In this document: positions 26,301 to 41,300 of the stretch, one piece after another | Position numbering within the stretch: position 1 is the first letter of the stretch | How the letters are laid out: the number at the start of each line of letters is the position of its first letter | Source: Limnomonas spitsbergensis | Taxonomy: Eukaryota > Chlorophyta > Chlorophyceae > Chlamydomonadales | NCBI GenBank assembly: GCA_037349105.1 | Contig: JAYJMM010000103.1 | Span: forward strand, 868,001 to 932,000 | Length of the DNA: 64,000 bases | Reading direction: 5' to 3' | Notes under the pieces: model-generated | Told to the model about the DNA's origin: nothing | The model's database searches: none | The model's input: only the letters and a program-made list of their open reading frames with translations | Translations under genes and position numbers: made by a program

Positions 26301-29300
26301 GAGTGCAACCCCCCTCCCAGCCTGACCTCAGGCCACACTTCCATATGCCGCCAGCTGAGTGCAACCCCCCTCCCAGCCTGACCTCAGGCCACACTTCCAT
26401 ATGCCGCCAGCTGAGTGCAACCCCCCTCCCAGCCTGACCTCAGGCCACACTTCCGCAGGCCGCCAGCTGAGTGCAACCCCCCTCCCAGCCTGACCTCAGG
26501 CCACACTTCCATATGCCGCCAGCTGAGTGCAACCCCCCTCCCAGCCTGACCTCAGGCCACACTTCCATATGCCGCCAGCTGAGTGCAACCCCCCTCCCAG
26601 CCTGACCTCAGGCCACACTTCCGCAGGCTGCCAGCTGAGTGCAACCCCTCTCCCAGCCTGACCTCAGGCCACACTTCCGCAGGCTGCCAGCTGAGTGCAA
26701 CCCCCCTCCCAGCCTGACCTCAGGCCACACTTCCGCAGGCCGCCAGCTGAGTGCAACCCCCCTCCCAGCCTGACCTCAGGCCACACTTCCATATGCCGCC
26801 AGCTGAGTGCAACCCCCCTCCCAGCCTGACCTCAGGCCACACTTCCATATGCCGCCAGCTGAGTGCAACCCCCCTCCCAGCCTGACCTCAGGCCACACTT
26901 CCGCAGGCCGCCAGCTGAGTGCAACCCCCCTCCCAGCCTGACCTCAGGCCACACTTCCGCAGGCCGCCAGCTGAGTGCAACCCCCCTCCCAGCCTGACCT
27001 CAGGCCACACTTCCGCAGGCCGCCAGCTGAGTGCAACCCCCCTCCCAGCCTGACCTCAGGCCACACTTCCATATGCCGCCAGCTGAGTGCAACCCCCCTC
27101 CCAGCCTGACCTCAGGCCACACTTCCGCAGGCTGCCAGCTGAGTGCAACCCCTCTCCCAGCCTGACCTCAGGCCACACTTCCGCAGGCCACCAGCTGAGT
27201 ACAACCCCCCTCCCAGCCTGACCTCAGGCCACACTTCCGCAGGCTGCCAGCTGAGTGCAACCCCCCTCCCAGCCTGACCTCAGGCCACACTACCGCAGGC
27301 CGCCAGCTGAGTGCAACCCCCCTCCCAGCCTGACCTCAGGCCACACTTCCATATGCTGCCAGCTGAGTGCAACCCCCCTCCCAGCCTGACCTCAGGCCAC
27401 ACTTCCGCAGGCCGCCAGCTGAGTGCAACCCCCCTCCCAGCCTGACCTCAGGCCACACTTCCATATGCCGCCAGCTGAGTGCAACCCCCCTCCCAGCCTG
27501 ACCTCAGGCCACACTTCCGCAGGCCACCAGCTGAGTACAACCCCCCTCCCAGCCTGACCTCAGGCCACACTTCCATATGCCGCCAGCTGAGTGCAACCCC
27601 CCTCCCAGCCTGACCTCAGGCCACACTTCCGCAGGCCGCCAGCTGAGTGCAACCCCCCTCCCAGCCTGACCTCAGGCCACACTTCCATATGCCGCCAGCT
27701 GAGTGCAACCCCCCTCCCAGCCTAACCTCAGGCCACACTTCCGCAGGCCGCCAGCTGAGTGCAACCCCCCTCCCAGCCTGACCTCAGGCCACACTTCCAT
27801 ATACCGCCAGCTGAGTGCAACCCCCCTCCCAGCCTGACCTCAGGCCACACTTCCGCAGGCCGCCAGCTGAGTGCAACCCCCCTCCCAGCCTGACCTCAGG
27901 CCACACTTCCATATGCCGCCAGCTGAGTGCAACCCCCCTCCCAGCCTGACCTCAGGCCACACTTCCGCAGGCCGCCAGCTGAGTGCAACCCCCCTCCCAG
28001 CCTGACCTCAGGCCACACTTCCATATGCCGCCAGCTGAGTGCAACCCCCCTCCCAGCCTGACCTCAGGCCACACTTCCATATGCCGCCATCTGAGTGCAA
28101 CCCCCCTCCCAGCCTGACCTCAGGCCACACTTCCATATGCCGCCATCTAAGTGCAACCCCCCTCCCAGCCTGACCTCAGGCCACACTTCCGCAGGCCGCC
28201 AGCTGAGTGCAACCCCTCTCCCAGCCTGACCTCAGGCCACACTTCCGCAGGCCGCCAGCTGAGTGCAACCCCTCTCCCAGCCTGACCTCAGGCCACACTT
28301 CCATATGCCGCCAGCTGAGTGCAACCCCTCTCCCAGCCTGACCTCAGGCCACACTTCCGCAGGCCGCCAGCTGAGTGCAACCCCCCTCCCAGCCTGACCT
28401 CAGGTCACACTTCCGCAGGCCGCCAGCTGAGTGCAACCCCCCTCCCAGCCTGACCTCAGGCCACACTTCCGCAGGCCGCCAGCTGAGTGCAACCCCCCTC
28501 CCAGCCTGACCTCAGGCCACACTTCCGCAGGCCACCAGCTGAGTACAACCCCCCTCCCAGCCTGACCTCAGGCCACACTTCCGCAGGCTGCCAGCTGAGT
28601 GCAACCCCCCTCCCAGCCTGACCTCAGGCCACACTACCGCAGGCCGCCAGCTGAGTGCAACCCCCCTCCCAGCCTGACCTCAGGCCACACTTCCATATGC
28701 CGCCAGCTGAGTGCAACCCCCCTCCCAGCCTGACCTCAGGCCACACTTCCATATGCCGCCAGCTGAGTGCAACCCCCCTCCCAGCCTGACCTCAGGCCAC
28801 ACTTCCGCAGGCCGCCAGCTGAGTGCAACCCCCCTCCCAGCCTGACCTCAGGCCACACTTCCGCAGGCCGCCAGCTGAGTGCAACCCCCCTCCCAGCCTG
28901 ACCTCAGGCCACACTTCCATATGCCGCCAGCTGAGTGCAACCCCCCTCCCAGCCTGACCTCAGGCCACACTTCCGCAGGCTGCCAGCTGAGTGCAACCCC
29001 TCTCCCAGCCTGACCTCAGGCCACACTTCCGCAGGCTGCCAGCTGAGTGCAACCCCCCTCCCAGCCTGACCTCAGGCCACACTTCCATATGCCGCCAGCT
29101 GAGTGCAACCCCCCTCCCAGCCTGACCTCAGGCCACACTTCCGCAGGCCGCCAGCTGAGTGCAACCCCCCTCCCAGCCTGACCTCAGGCCACACTTCCAT
29201 ATGCCGCCAGCTGAGTGCAACCCCCCTCCCAGCCTGACCTCAGGCCACACTTCCGCAGGCCGCCAGCTGAGTGCAACCCCCCTCCCAGCCTGACCTCAGG

Positions 29301-32300
29301 CCACACTTCCGCAGGCCACCAGCTGAGTACAACCCCCCTCCCAGCCTGACCTCAGGCCACACTTCCGCAGGCTGCCAGCTGAGTGCAACCCCCCTCCCAG
29401 CCTGACCTCAGGCCACACTTCCGCAGGCCGCCAGCTGAGTGCAACCCCCCTCCCAGCCTGACCTCAGGCCACACTTCCATATGCCGCCAGCTGAGTGCAA
29501 CCCCCCTCCCAGCCTGACCTCAGGCCACACTTCCATATGCCGCCAGCTGAGTGCAACCCCCCTCCCAGCCTGACCTCAGGCCACACTTCCGCAGGCCGCC
29601 AGCTGAGTGCAACCCCCCTCCCAGCCTGACCTCAGGCCACACTTCCGCAGGCCGCCAGCTGAGTGCAACCCCCCTCCCAGCCTGACCTCAGGCCACACTT
29701 CCGCAGGCCACCAGCTGAGTACAACCCCCCTCCCAGCCTGACCTCAGGCCACACTTCCGCAGGCTGCCAGCTGAGTGCAACCCCCCTCCCAGCCTGACCT
29801 CAGGCCACACTACCGCAGGCCGCCAGCTGAGTGCAACCCCCCTCCCAGCCTGACCTCAGGCCACACTTCCATATGCTGCCAGCTGAGTGCAACCCCCCTC
29901 CCAGCCTGACCTCAGGCCACACTTCCGCAGGCCGCCAGCTGAGTGCAACCCCCCTCCCAGCCTGACCTCAGGCCACACTTCCATATGCCGCCAGCTGAGT
30001 GCAACCCCCCTCCCAGCCTGACCTCAGGCCACACTTCCGCAGGCCACCAGCTGAGTACAACCCCCCTCCCAGCCTGACCTCAGGCCACACTTCCATATGC
30101 CGCCAGCTGAGTGCAACCCCCCTCCCAGCCTGACCTCAGGCCACACTTCCGCAGGCCGCCAGCTGAGTGCAACCCCCCTCCCAGCCTGACCTCAGGCCAC
30201 ACTTCCATATGCCGCCAGCTGAGTGCAACCCCCCTCCCAGCCTAACCTCAGGCCACACTTCCGCAGGCCGCCAGCTGAGTGCAACCCCCCTCCCAGCCTG
30301 ACCTCAGGCCACACTTCCATATACCGCCAGCTGAGTGCAACCCCCCTCCCAGCCTGACCTCAGGCCACACTTCCGCAGGCCGCCAGCTGAGTGCAACCCC
30401 CCTCCCAGCCTGACCTCAGGCCACACTTCCATATGCCGCCAGCTGAGTGCAACCCCCCTCCCAGCCTGACCTCAGGCCACACTTCCGCAGGCCGCCAGCT
30501 GAGTGCAACCCCCCTCCCAGCCTGACCTCAGGCCACACTTCCATATGCCGCCAGCTGAGTGCAACCCCCCTCCCAGCCTGACCTCAGGCCACACTTCCAT
30601 ATGCCGCCAGCTGAGTGCAACCCCCCTCCCAGCCTGACCTCAGACCACACTTCCGCAGGCCGCCAGCTGAGTGCAACCCCCCTCCCAGCCTGACCTCAGG
30701 TCACACTTCCGCAGGCCGCCAGCTGAGTGCAACCCCCCTCCCAGCCTGACCTCAGGCCACACTTCCGCAGGCCGCCAGCTGAGTGCAACCCCCCTCCCAG
30801 CCTGACCTCAGGCCACACTTCCGCAGGCCGCCAGATGAGTGCAACCCCCCTCCCCCTAGCCTGACCTCAGGCCACACTTCCGCAGGCTGCCAGCTGAGTG
30901 CAACCCCCCTCCCAGCCTGACCTCAGGCCACACTTCCGCAGGCCGCCAGCTGAGTGCAACCCCCCTCCCAGCCTGACCTCAGGCCACACTTCCATATGCC
31001 GCCAGCTGATTGCAACCCCCCTCCCAGCCTGACCTCAGGCCACACTTCCATATGCCGCCAGCTGAGTGCAACCCCCCTCCCAGCCTGACCTCAGGCCACA
31101 CTTCCGCAGGCCGCCAGCTGAGTGCAACCCCCCTCCCAGCCTGACCTCAGGCCACACTTCCGCAGGCCGCCAGCTGAGTGTAACCCCCCTCCCAGCCTGA
31201 CCTCAGGCCACACTTCCGCAGGCCGCCAGCTGAGTGCAACCCCCCTCCCAGCCTGACCTCAGGCCACACTTCCGCAGGCCACCAGCTGAGTACAACCCCC
31301 CTCCCAGCCTGACCTCAGGCCACACTTCCGCAGGCTGCCAGCTGAGTGCAACCCCCCTCCCAGCCTGACCTCAGGCCACACTTCCGCAGGCCGCCAGCTG
31401 AGTGCAACCCCCCTCCCAGCCTGACCTCAGGCCACACTTCCATATGCCGCCAGCTGAGTGCAACCCCCCTCCCAGCCTGACCTCAGGCCACACTTCCATA
31501 TGCCGCCAGCTGAGTGCAACCCCCCTCCCAGCCTGACCTCAGGCCACACTTCCGCAGGCCGCCAGCTGAGTGCAACCCCCCTCCCAGCCTGACCTCAGGC
31601 CACACTTCCGCAGGCCGCCAGCTGAGTGCAACCCCCCTCCCAGCCTGACCTCAGGCCACACTTCCGCAGGCCACCAGCTGAGTACAACCCCCCTCCCAGC
31701 CTGACCTCAGGCCACACTTCCGCAGGCTGCCAGCTGAGTGCAACCCCCCTCCCAGCCTGACCTCAGGCCACACTACCGCAGGCCGCCAGCTGAGTGCAAC
31801 CCCCCCTCCCAGCCTGACCTCAGGCCACACTTCCATATGCTGCCAGCTGAGTGCAACCCCCCTCCCAGCCTGACCTCAGGCCACACTTCCGCAGGCCGCC
31901 AGCTGAGTGCAACCCCCCTCCCAGCCTGACCTCAGGCCACACTTCCATATGCCGCCAGCTGAGTGCAACCCCCCTCCCAGCCTGACCTCAGGCCACACTT
32001 CCGCAGGCCACCAGCTGAGTACAACCCCCCTCCCAGCCTGACCTCAGGCCACACTTCCATATGCCGCCAGCTGAGTGCAACCCCCCTCCCAGCCTGACCT
32101 CAGGCCACACTTCCGCAGGCCGCCAGCTGAGTGCAACCCCCCTCCCAGCCTGACCTCAGGCCACACTTCCATATGCCGCCAGCTGAGTGCAACCCCCCTC
32201 CCAGCCTAACCTCAGGCCACACTTCCGCAGGCCGCCAGCTGAGTGCAACCCCCCTCCCAGCCTGACCTCAGGCCACACTTCCATATACCGCCAGCTGAGT

Positions 32301-35300
32301 GCAACCCCCCTCCCAGCCTGACCTCAGGCCACACTTCCGCAGGCCGCCAGCTGAGTGCAACCCCCCTCCCAGCCTGACCTCAGGCCACACTTCCATATGC
32401 CGCCAGCTGAGTGCAACCCCCCTCCCAGCCTGACCTCAGGCCACACTTCCGCAGGCCGCCAGCTGAGTGCAACCCCCCTCCCAGCCTGACCTCAGGCCAC
32501 ACTTCCATATGCCGCCAGCTGAGTGCAACCCCCCTCCCAGCCTGACCTCAGGCCACACTTCCGCAGGCTGCCAGCTGAGTGCAACCCCCCTCCCAGCCTG
32601 ACCTCAGGCCACACTTCCGCAGGCCGCCAGCTGAGTGCAACCCCCCTCCCAGCCTGACCTCAGGCCACACTTCCGCAGGCTGCCAGCTGAGTGCAACCCC
32701 TCTCCCAGCCTGACCTCAGGCCACACTTCCGCAGGCTGCCAGCTGAGTGCAACCCCCCTCCCAGCCTGACCTCAGGCCACACTTCCGCAGGCCGCCAGCT
32801 GAGTGCAACCCCCCTCCCAGCCTAACCTCAGGCCACACTTCCGCAGGCCGCCAGCTGAGTGCAACCCCCCTCCCAGCCTGACCTCAGGCCACACTTCCAT
32901 ATGCCGCCAGCTGAGTGCAACCCCCCTCCCAGCCTGACCTCAGGCCACACTTCCATATGCCGCCAGCTGAGTGCAACCCCCCCTCCCAGCCTGACCTCAG
33001 ACCACACTTCCGCAGGCCGCCAGCTGAGTGCAACCCCCCTCCCAGCCTGACCTCAGGCCACACTTCCGCAGGCTGCCAGCTGAGTGCAACCCCCCTCCCA
33101 GCCTGACCTCAGGCCACACTTCCGCAGGCCGCCAGCTGAGTGCAACCCCCCTCCCAGCCTGACCTCAGGCCACACTTCCATATGCCGCCAGCTGATTGCA
33201 ACCCCCCTCCCAGCCTGACCTCAGGCCACACTTCCATATGCCGCCAGCTGAGTGCAACCCCCCTCCCAGCCTGACCTCAGGCCACACTTCCGCAGGCCGC
33301 CAGCTGAGTGCAACCCCCCTCCCAGCCTGACCTCAGGCCACACTTCCGCAGGCCGCCAGCTGAGTGCAACCCCCCTCCCAGCCTGACCTCAGGCCACACT
33401 TCCGCAGGCCGCCAGCTGAGTGCAACCCCCCTCCCAGCCTGACCTCAGGCCACACTTCCGCAGGCCGCCAGCTGAGTGCAACCCCCCTCCCAGCCTGACC
33501 TCAGGCCACACTTCCATATGCCGCCAGCTGAGTGCAACCCCCCTCCCAGCCTGACCTCAGGCCACACTTCCGCAGGCCGCCAGCTGAGTGCAACCCCCCT
33601 CCCAGCCTGACCTCAGGCCACACTTCCGCAGGCCGCCAGCTGAGTGCAACCCCCCTCCCAGCCTGACCTCAGGCCACACTTCCATATGCCGCCAGCTGAG
33701 TGCAACCCCCCTCCCAGCCTGACCTCAGGCCACACTTCCGCAGGCCACCAGCTGAGTACAACCCCCCTCCCAGCCTGACCTCAGGCCACACTTCCGCAGG
33801 CTGCCAGCTGAGTGCAACCCCCCTCCCAGCCTGACCTCAGGCCACACTTCCGCAGGCCGCCAGCTGAGTGCAACCCCCCTCCCAGCCTGACCTCAGGCCA
33901 CACTTCCATATGCCGCCAGCTGATTGCAACCCCCCTCCCAGCCTGACCTCGGGCCACACTTCCATATGCCGCCAGCTGAGTGCAACCCCCCTCCCAGCCT
34001 GACCTCAGGCCACACTTCCATATGCCGCCAGCTGAGTGCAAACCCCCTCCCAGCCTGACCTCAGGCCACACTTCCATATGCCGCCAGCTGAGTGCAACCC
34101 CCCTCCCAGCCTGACCTCAGGCCACACTTCCATATGCCGCCAGCTGAGTGCAACCCCCCTCCCAGCCTGACCTCAGACCACACTTCCGCAGGCCGCCAGC
34201 TGAGTGCAACCCCCCTCCCAGCCTGACCTCAGGCCACACTTCCATATGCCGCCAGCTGAGTGCAACCCCCCTCCCAGCCTGACCTCAGGCCACACTTCCG
34301 CAGGCCGCCAGCTGAGTGCAACCCCCCTCCCAGCCTGACCTCAGGCCACACTTCCGCAGGCCGCCAGCTGAGTGCAACCCCCCTCCCAGCCTGACCTCAG
34401 GCCACACTTCCATATGCCGCCAGCTGAGTGCAACCCCCCTCCCAGCCTGACCTCAGGCCACACTTCCGCAGGCCACCAGCTGAGTACAACCCCCCTCCCA
34501 GCCTGACCTCAGGCCACACTTCCGCAGGCTGCCAGCTGAGTGCAACCCCCCTCCCAGCCTGACCTCAGGCCACACTTCCGCAGGCCGCCAGCTGAGTGCA
34601 ACCCCCCTCCCAGCCTGACCTCAGGCCACACTTCCATATGCCGCCAGCTGATTGCAACCCCCCTCCCAGCCTGACCTCGGGCCACACTTCCATATGCCGC
34701 CAGCTGAGTGCAACCCCCCTCCCAGCCTGACCTCAGGCCACACTTCCATATGCCGCCAGCTGAGTGCAAACCCCCTCCCAGCCTGACCTCAGGCCACACT
34801 TCCATATGCCGCCAGCTGAGTGCAACCCCCCTCCCAGCCTGACCTCAGGCCACACTTCCATATGCCGCCAGCTGAGTGCAACCCCCCTCCCAGCCTGACC
34901 TCAGACCACACTTCCGCAGGCCGCCAGCTGAGTGCAACCCCCCTCCCAGCCTGACCTCAGGTCACACTTCCGCAGGCCGCCAGCTGAGTGCAACCCCCCT
35001 CCCAGCCTGACCTCAGGCCACACTTCCGCAGGCCGCCAGCTGAGTGCAACCCCCCTCCCAGCCTGACCTCAGGCCACACTTCCGCAGGCCGCCAGATGAG
35101 TGCAACCCCCCTCCCCCTAGCCTGACCTCAGGCCACACTTCCGCAGGCTGCCAGCTGAGTGCAACCCCCCTCCCAGCCTGACCTCAGGCCACACTTCCGC
35201 AGGCCGCCAGCTGAGTGCAACCCCCCTCCCAGCCTGACCTCAGGCCACACTTCCGCAGGCTGCCAGCTGAGTGCAACCCCTCTCCCAGCCTGACCTCAGG

Positions 35301-38300
35301 CCACACTTCCGCAGGCTGCCAGCTGAGTGCAACCCCCCTCCCAGCCTGACCTCAGGCCACACTTCCGCAGGCCGCCAGCTGAGTGCAACCCCCCTCCCAG
35401 CCTAACCTCAGGCCACACTTCCGCAGGCCGCCAGCTGAGTGCAACCCCCCTCCCAGCCTGACCTCAGGCCACACTTCCATATGCCGCCAGCTGAGTGCAA
35501 CCCCCCTCCCAGCCTGACCTCAGGCCACACTTCCATATGCCGCCAGCTGAGTGCAACCCCCCTCCCAGCCTGACCTCAGACCACACTTCCGCAGGCCGCC
35601 AGCTGAGTGCAACCCCCCTCCCAGCCTGACCTCAGGCCACACTTCCGCAGGCTGCCAGCTGAGTGCAACCCCCCTCCCAGCCTGACCTCAGGCCACACTT
35701 CCGCAGGCCGCCAGCTGAGTGCAACCCCCCTCCCAGCCTGACCTCAGGCCACACTTCCATATGCCGCCAGCTGATTGCAACCCCCCTCCCAGCCTGACCT
35801 CAGGCCACACTTCCATATGCCGCCAGCTGAGTGCAACCCCCCTCCCAGCCTGACCTCAGGCCACACTTCCGCAGGCCGCCAGCTGAGTGCAACCCCCCTC
35901 CCAGCCTGACCTCAGGCCACACTTCCGCAGGCCGCCAGCTGAGTGCAACCCCCCTCCCAGCCTGACCTCAGGCCACACTTCCGCAGGCCGCCAGCTGAGT
36001 GCAACCCCCCTCCCAGCCTGACCTCAGGCCACACTTCCGCAGGCCGCCAGCTGAGTGCAACCCCCCTCCCAGCCTGACCTCAGGCCACACTTCCATATGC
36101 CGCCAGCTGAGTGCAACCCCCCTCCCAGCCTGACCTCAGGCCACACTTCCGCAGGCCGCCAGCTGAGTGCAACCCCCCTCCCAGCCTGACCTCAGGCCAC
36201 ACTTCCGCAGGCCGCCAGCTGAGTGCAACCCCCCTCCCAGCCTGACCTCAGGCCACACTTCCATATGCCGCCAGCTGAGTGCAACCCCCCTCCCAGCCTG
36301 ACCTCAGGCCACACTTCCGCAGGCCACCAGCTGAGTACAACCCCCCTCCCAGCCTGACCTCAGGCCACACTTCCGCAGGCTGCCAGCTGAGTGCAACCCC
36401 CCTCCCAGCCTGACCTCAGGCCACACTTCCGCAGGCCGCCAGCTGAGTGCAACCCCCCTCCCAGCCTGACCTCAGGCCACACTTCCATATGCCGCCAGCT
36501 GATTGCAACCCCCCTCCCAGCCTGACCTCGGGCCACACTTCCATATGCCGCCAGCTGAGTGCAACCCCCCTCCCAGCCTGACCTCAGGCCACACTTCCAT
36601 ATGCCGCCAGCTGAGTGCAACCCCCCTCCCAGCCTGACCTCAGACCACACTTCCGCAGGCCGCCAGCTGAGTGCAACCCCCCTCCCAGCCTGACCTCAGG
36701 CCACACTTCCATATGCCGCCAGCTGAGTGCAACCCCCCTCCCAGCCTGACCTCAGGCCACACTTCCATATGCCGCCAGCTGAGTGCAACCCCCCTCCCAG
36801 CCTGACCTCAGGCCACACTTCCGCAGGCCGCCAGCTGAGTGCAACCCCCCTCCCAGCCTGACCTCAGGCCACACTTCCATATGCCGCCAGCTGAGTGCAA
36901 CCCCCCTCCCAGCCTAACCTCAGGCCACACTTCCGCAGGCCGCCAGCTGAGTGCAACCCCCCTCCCAGCCTGACCTCAGGCCACACTTCCATATACCGCC
37001 AGCTGAGTGCAACCCCCCTCCCAGCCTGACCTCAGGCCACACTTCCGCAGGCCGCCAGCTGAGTGCAACCCCCCCTCCCAGCCTGACCTCAGGCCACACT
37101 TCCATATGCCGCCAGCTGAGTGCAACCCCCCTCCCAGCCTGACCTCAGGCCACACTTCCGCAGGCCGCCAGCTGAGTGCAACCCCCCTCCCAGCCTGACC
37201 TCAGGCCACACTTCCATATGCCGCCAGCTGAGTGCAACCCCCCTCCCAGCCTGACCTCAGGCCACACTTCCATATGCCGCCAGCTGAGTGCAACCCCCCT
37301 CCCAGCCTGACCTCAGACCACACTTCCGCAGGCCGCCAGCTGAGTGCAACCCCCCTCCCAGCCTGACCTCAGGTCACACTTCCGCAGGCCGCCAGCTGAG
37401 TGCAACCCCCCTCCCAGCCTGACCTCAGGCCACACTTCCGCAGGCCGCCAGCTGAGTGCAACCCCCCTCCCAGCCTGACCTCAGGCCACACTTCCGCAGG
37501 CCGCCAGATGAGTGCAACCCCCCTCCCCCTAGCCTGACCTCAGGCCACACTTCCGCAGGCTGCCAGCTGAGTGCAACCCCCCTCCCAGCCTGACCTCAGG
37601 CCACACTTCCGCAGGCCGCCAGCTGAGTGCAACCCCCCTCCCAGCCTGACCTCAGGCCACACTTCCGCAGGCTGCCAGCTGAGTGCAACCCCTCTCCCAG
37701 CCTGACCTCAGGCCACACTTCCGCAGGCTGCCAGCTGAGTGCAACCCCCCTCCCAGCCTGACCTCAGGCCACACTTCCGCAGGCCGCCAGCTGAGTGCAA
37801 CCCCCCTCCCAGCCTTACCTCAGGCCACACTTCCGCAGGCCGCCAGCTGAGTGCAACCCCCCTCCCAGCCTGACCTCAGGCCACACTTCCATATGCCGCC
37901 AGCTGAGTGCAACCCCCCTCCCAGCCTGACCTCAGGCCACACTTCCATATGCCGCCAGCTGAGTGCAACCCCCCTCCCAGCCTGACCTCAGACCACACTT
38001 CCGCAGGCCGCCAGCTGAGTGCAACCCCCCTCCCAGCCTGACCTCAGGCCACACTTCCGCAGGCTGCCAGCTGAGTGCAACCCCCCTCCCAGCCTGACCT
38101 CAGGCCACACTTCCGCAGGCCGCCAGCTGAGTGCAACCCCCCTCCCAGCCTGACCTCAGGCCACACTTCCATATGCCGCCAGCTGATTGCAACCCCCCTC
38201 CCAGCCTGACCTCAGGCCACACTTCCATATGCCGCCAGCTGAGTGCAACCCCCCTCCCAGCCTGACCTCAGGCCACACTTCCGCAGGCCGCCAGCTGAGT

Positions 38301-41300
38301 GCAACCCCCCTCCCAGCCTGACCTCAGGCCACACTTCCGCAGGCCGCCAGCTGAGTGCAACCCCCCTCCCAGCCTGACCTCAGGCCACACTTCCGCAGGC
38401 CGCCAGCTGAGTGCAACCCCCCTCCCAGCCTGACCTCAGGCCACACTTCCGCAGGCCGCCAGCTGAGTGCAACCCCCCTCCCAGCCTGACCTCAGGCCAC
38501 ACTTCCATATGCCGCCAGCTGAGTGCAACCCCCCTCCCAGCCTGACCTCAGGCCACACTTCCGCAGGCCGCCAGCTGAGTGCAACCCCCCTCCCAGCCTG
38601 ACCTCAGGCCACACTTCCGCAGGCCGCCAGCTGAGTGCAACCCCCCTCCCAGCCTGACCTCAGGCCACACTTCCATATGCCGCCAGCTGAGTGCAACCCC
38701 CCTCCCAGCCTGACCTCAGGCCACACTTCCGCAGGCCACCAGCTGAGTACAACCCCCCTCCCAGCCTGACCTCAGGCCACACTTCCGCAGGCTGCCAGCT
38801 GAGTGCAACCCCCCTCCCAGCCTGACCTCAGGCCACACTTCCGCAGGCCGCCAGCTGAGTGCAACCCCCCTCCCAGCCTGACCTCAGGCCACACTTCCAT
38901 ATGCCGCCAGCTGATTGCAACCCCCCTCCCAGCCTGACCTCGGGCCACACTTCCATATGCCGCCAGCTGAGTGCAACCCCCCTCCCAGCCTGACCTCAGG
39001 CCACACTTCCATATGCCGCCAGCTGAGTGCAACCCCCCTCCCAGCCTGACCTCAGACCACACTTCCGCAGGCCGCCAGCTGAGTGCAACCCCCCTCCCAG
39101 CCTGACCTCAGGCCACACTTCCATATGCCACCAGCTGAGTGCAACCCCCCTCCCAGCCTGACCTCAGGCCACACTTCCATATGCCGCCAGCTGAGTGCAA
39201 CCCCCCTCCCAGCCTGACCTCAGGCCACACTTCCATATGCCGCCAGCTGAGTGCAACCCCCGTCCCAGCCTGACCTCAGGCCACACTTCCATATGCCGCC
39301 AGCTGAGTGTAACCCCCCTCCCAGCCTGTCCTCAGGCCACACTTCCATATGCCGCCAGCTGAGTGCAACCCCCCTCCCAGCCTGACCTCAGGCCACACTT
39401 CCGCAGGCCGCCAGCTGAGTGCAACCCCCCTCCCAGCCTGACCTCAGGCCACACTTCCGCAGGCCGCCAGCTGAGTGCAACCCCCCTCCCAGCCTGACCT
39501 CAGGCCACACTTCCGCAGGCCGCCAGCTGAGTGCAACCCCCCTCCCAGCCTGACCTCAGGCCACACTTCCATATGCCGCCAGCTGAGTGCAACCCCCCTC
39601 CCAGCCTGACCTCAGGCCACACTTCCGCAGGCCGCCAGCTGAGTGCAACCCCCCTCCCAGCCTGACCTCAGGCCACACTTCCATATGCCGCCAGCTGAGT
39701 GCAACCCCCCTCCCAGCCTGACCTCAGACCACACTTCCGCAGGCCGCCAGCTGAGTGCAACCCCCCTCCCAGCCTGACCTCAGGCCACACTTCCATATGC
39801 CGCCAGCTGAGTGCAACCCCCCTCCCAGCCTGACCTCAGGCCACACTTCCATATGCCGCCAGCTGAGTGCAACCCCCCTCCCAGCCTGACCTCAGGCCAC
39901 ACTTCCATATGCCGCCAGCTGAGTGCAACCCCCCTCCCAGCCTGACCTCAGGCCACACTTCCATATGCCGCCAGCTGAGTGCAACCCCCCTCCCAGCCTG
40001 ACCTCAGGCCACACTTCCATATGCCGCCAGCTGAGTGCAACCCCCCTCCCAGCCTGACCTCAGGCCACACTTCCATATGCCGCCAGCTGAGTGCAACCCC
40101 CCTCCCAGCCTGACCTCAGGCCACACTTCCGCAGGCCGCCAGCTGAGTGCAACCCCCCTCCCAGCCTGACCTCAGGCCACACTTCCGCAGGCCGCCAGCT
40201 GAGTGCAACCCCCCTCCCAGCCTGACCTCAGGCCACACTTCCATATGCCGCCAGCTGAGTGCAACCCCCCTCCCAGCCTGACCTCAGACCACACTTCCGC
40301 AGGCCGCCAGCTGAGTGCAACCCCCCTCCCAGCCTGACCTCAGGCCACACTTCCATATGCCGCCAGCTGAGTGCAACCCCCCTCCCAGCCTGACCTCAGG
40401 CCACACTTCCGCAGGCTGCCAGCTGAGTGCAACCCCCCTCCCAGCCTGACCTCAGGCCACACTTCCATATGCCGCCAGCTGAGTGCAACCCCCTTCCCAG
40501 CCTGACCTCAGGCCAAACTTCCGCAGGCCGCCAGCTGAGTGCAACCCCCTTCCCAGCCTGACCTCAGACCCATTTTAGGCAGGTACCCCGCACTCCCTGT
40601 CTGAAGCCTGAAGTCAACCGCGTATTACAATTGAGAGCTGAATCAGCAGGGGGGGGGCTGTGTGTATGTGTGTGTGGTCATTATACATTGCCCCCCCCCC
40701 CCCCCCCACCTGTCCCCAGCCCAACCTCAGGCCAAACTTCCGCCGGCCGCCATTCTAGTGCTTCCCCCCTCTCCCCAGGGGGGCATGCGTATGTGTGTGT
40801 GTCGTCATTATACATTGCCCCCCCCCCCCCCCCCACCTGTCCCCAGCCCAACCTCAGGCCAAACTTCCGCCGGCCGCCATTCTAGTGCTTCCCCCCTCTC
40901 CCCAGGGGGGCATGCGTATGTGTGTGTGTGGTCATTATACATTGACCCCACCCTCCAACCTGCCCCCGACCGGACCTCAGCCCAAACTTCCGCCGGCTGC
41001 CGGTCGAGTGCACCCCCCCCCTATGGCCCCCGACCGGACCTAAGCCCAAACTTCCGCCGGCTGCCGGTCGAGTGCACCCCCCCCTATGGCCCCAGCCTGA
41101 CCTCAGCCCAAACCTCCGCCGGCTGCCGGTCGAGTGCACCCCCCCCCTATGGCCCCAGCCTGACCTCAGCCCAAACTTCCGCCGGCTGCCGGTCGAGTGC
41201 ACCCCCCCCTTATGGCCCCAGCCTGACCTCAGCCCAACCTTCCGCCGGCTGCCGGTCGAGTGCACCCCCCCCCTATGGCCCCAGCCTGACCTCAGCCCAA

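Noticed and set aside
23300..40570. CRISPR array
   Set aside because: The 56-bp units are contiguous with no unique spacers, lie in an intron, and the sequence is eukaryotic.
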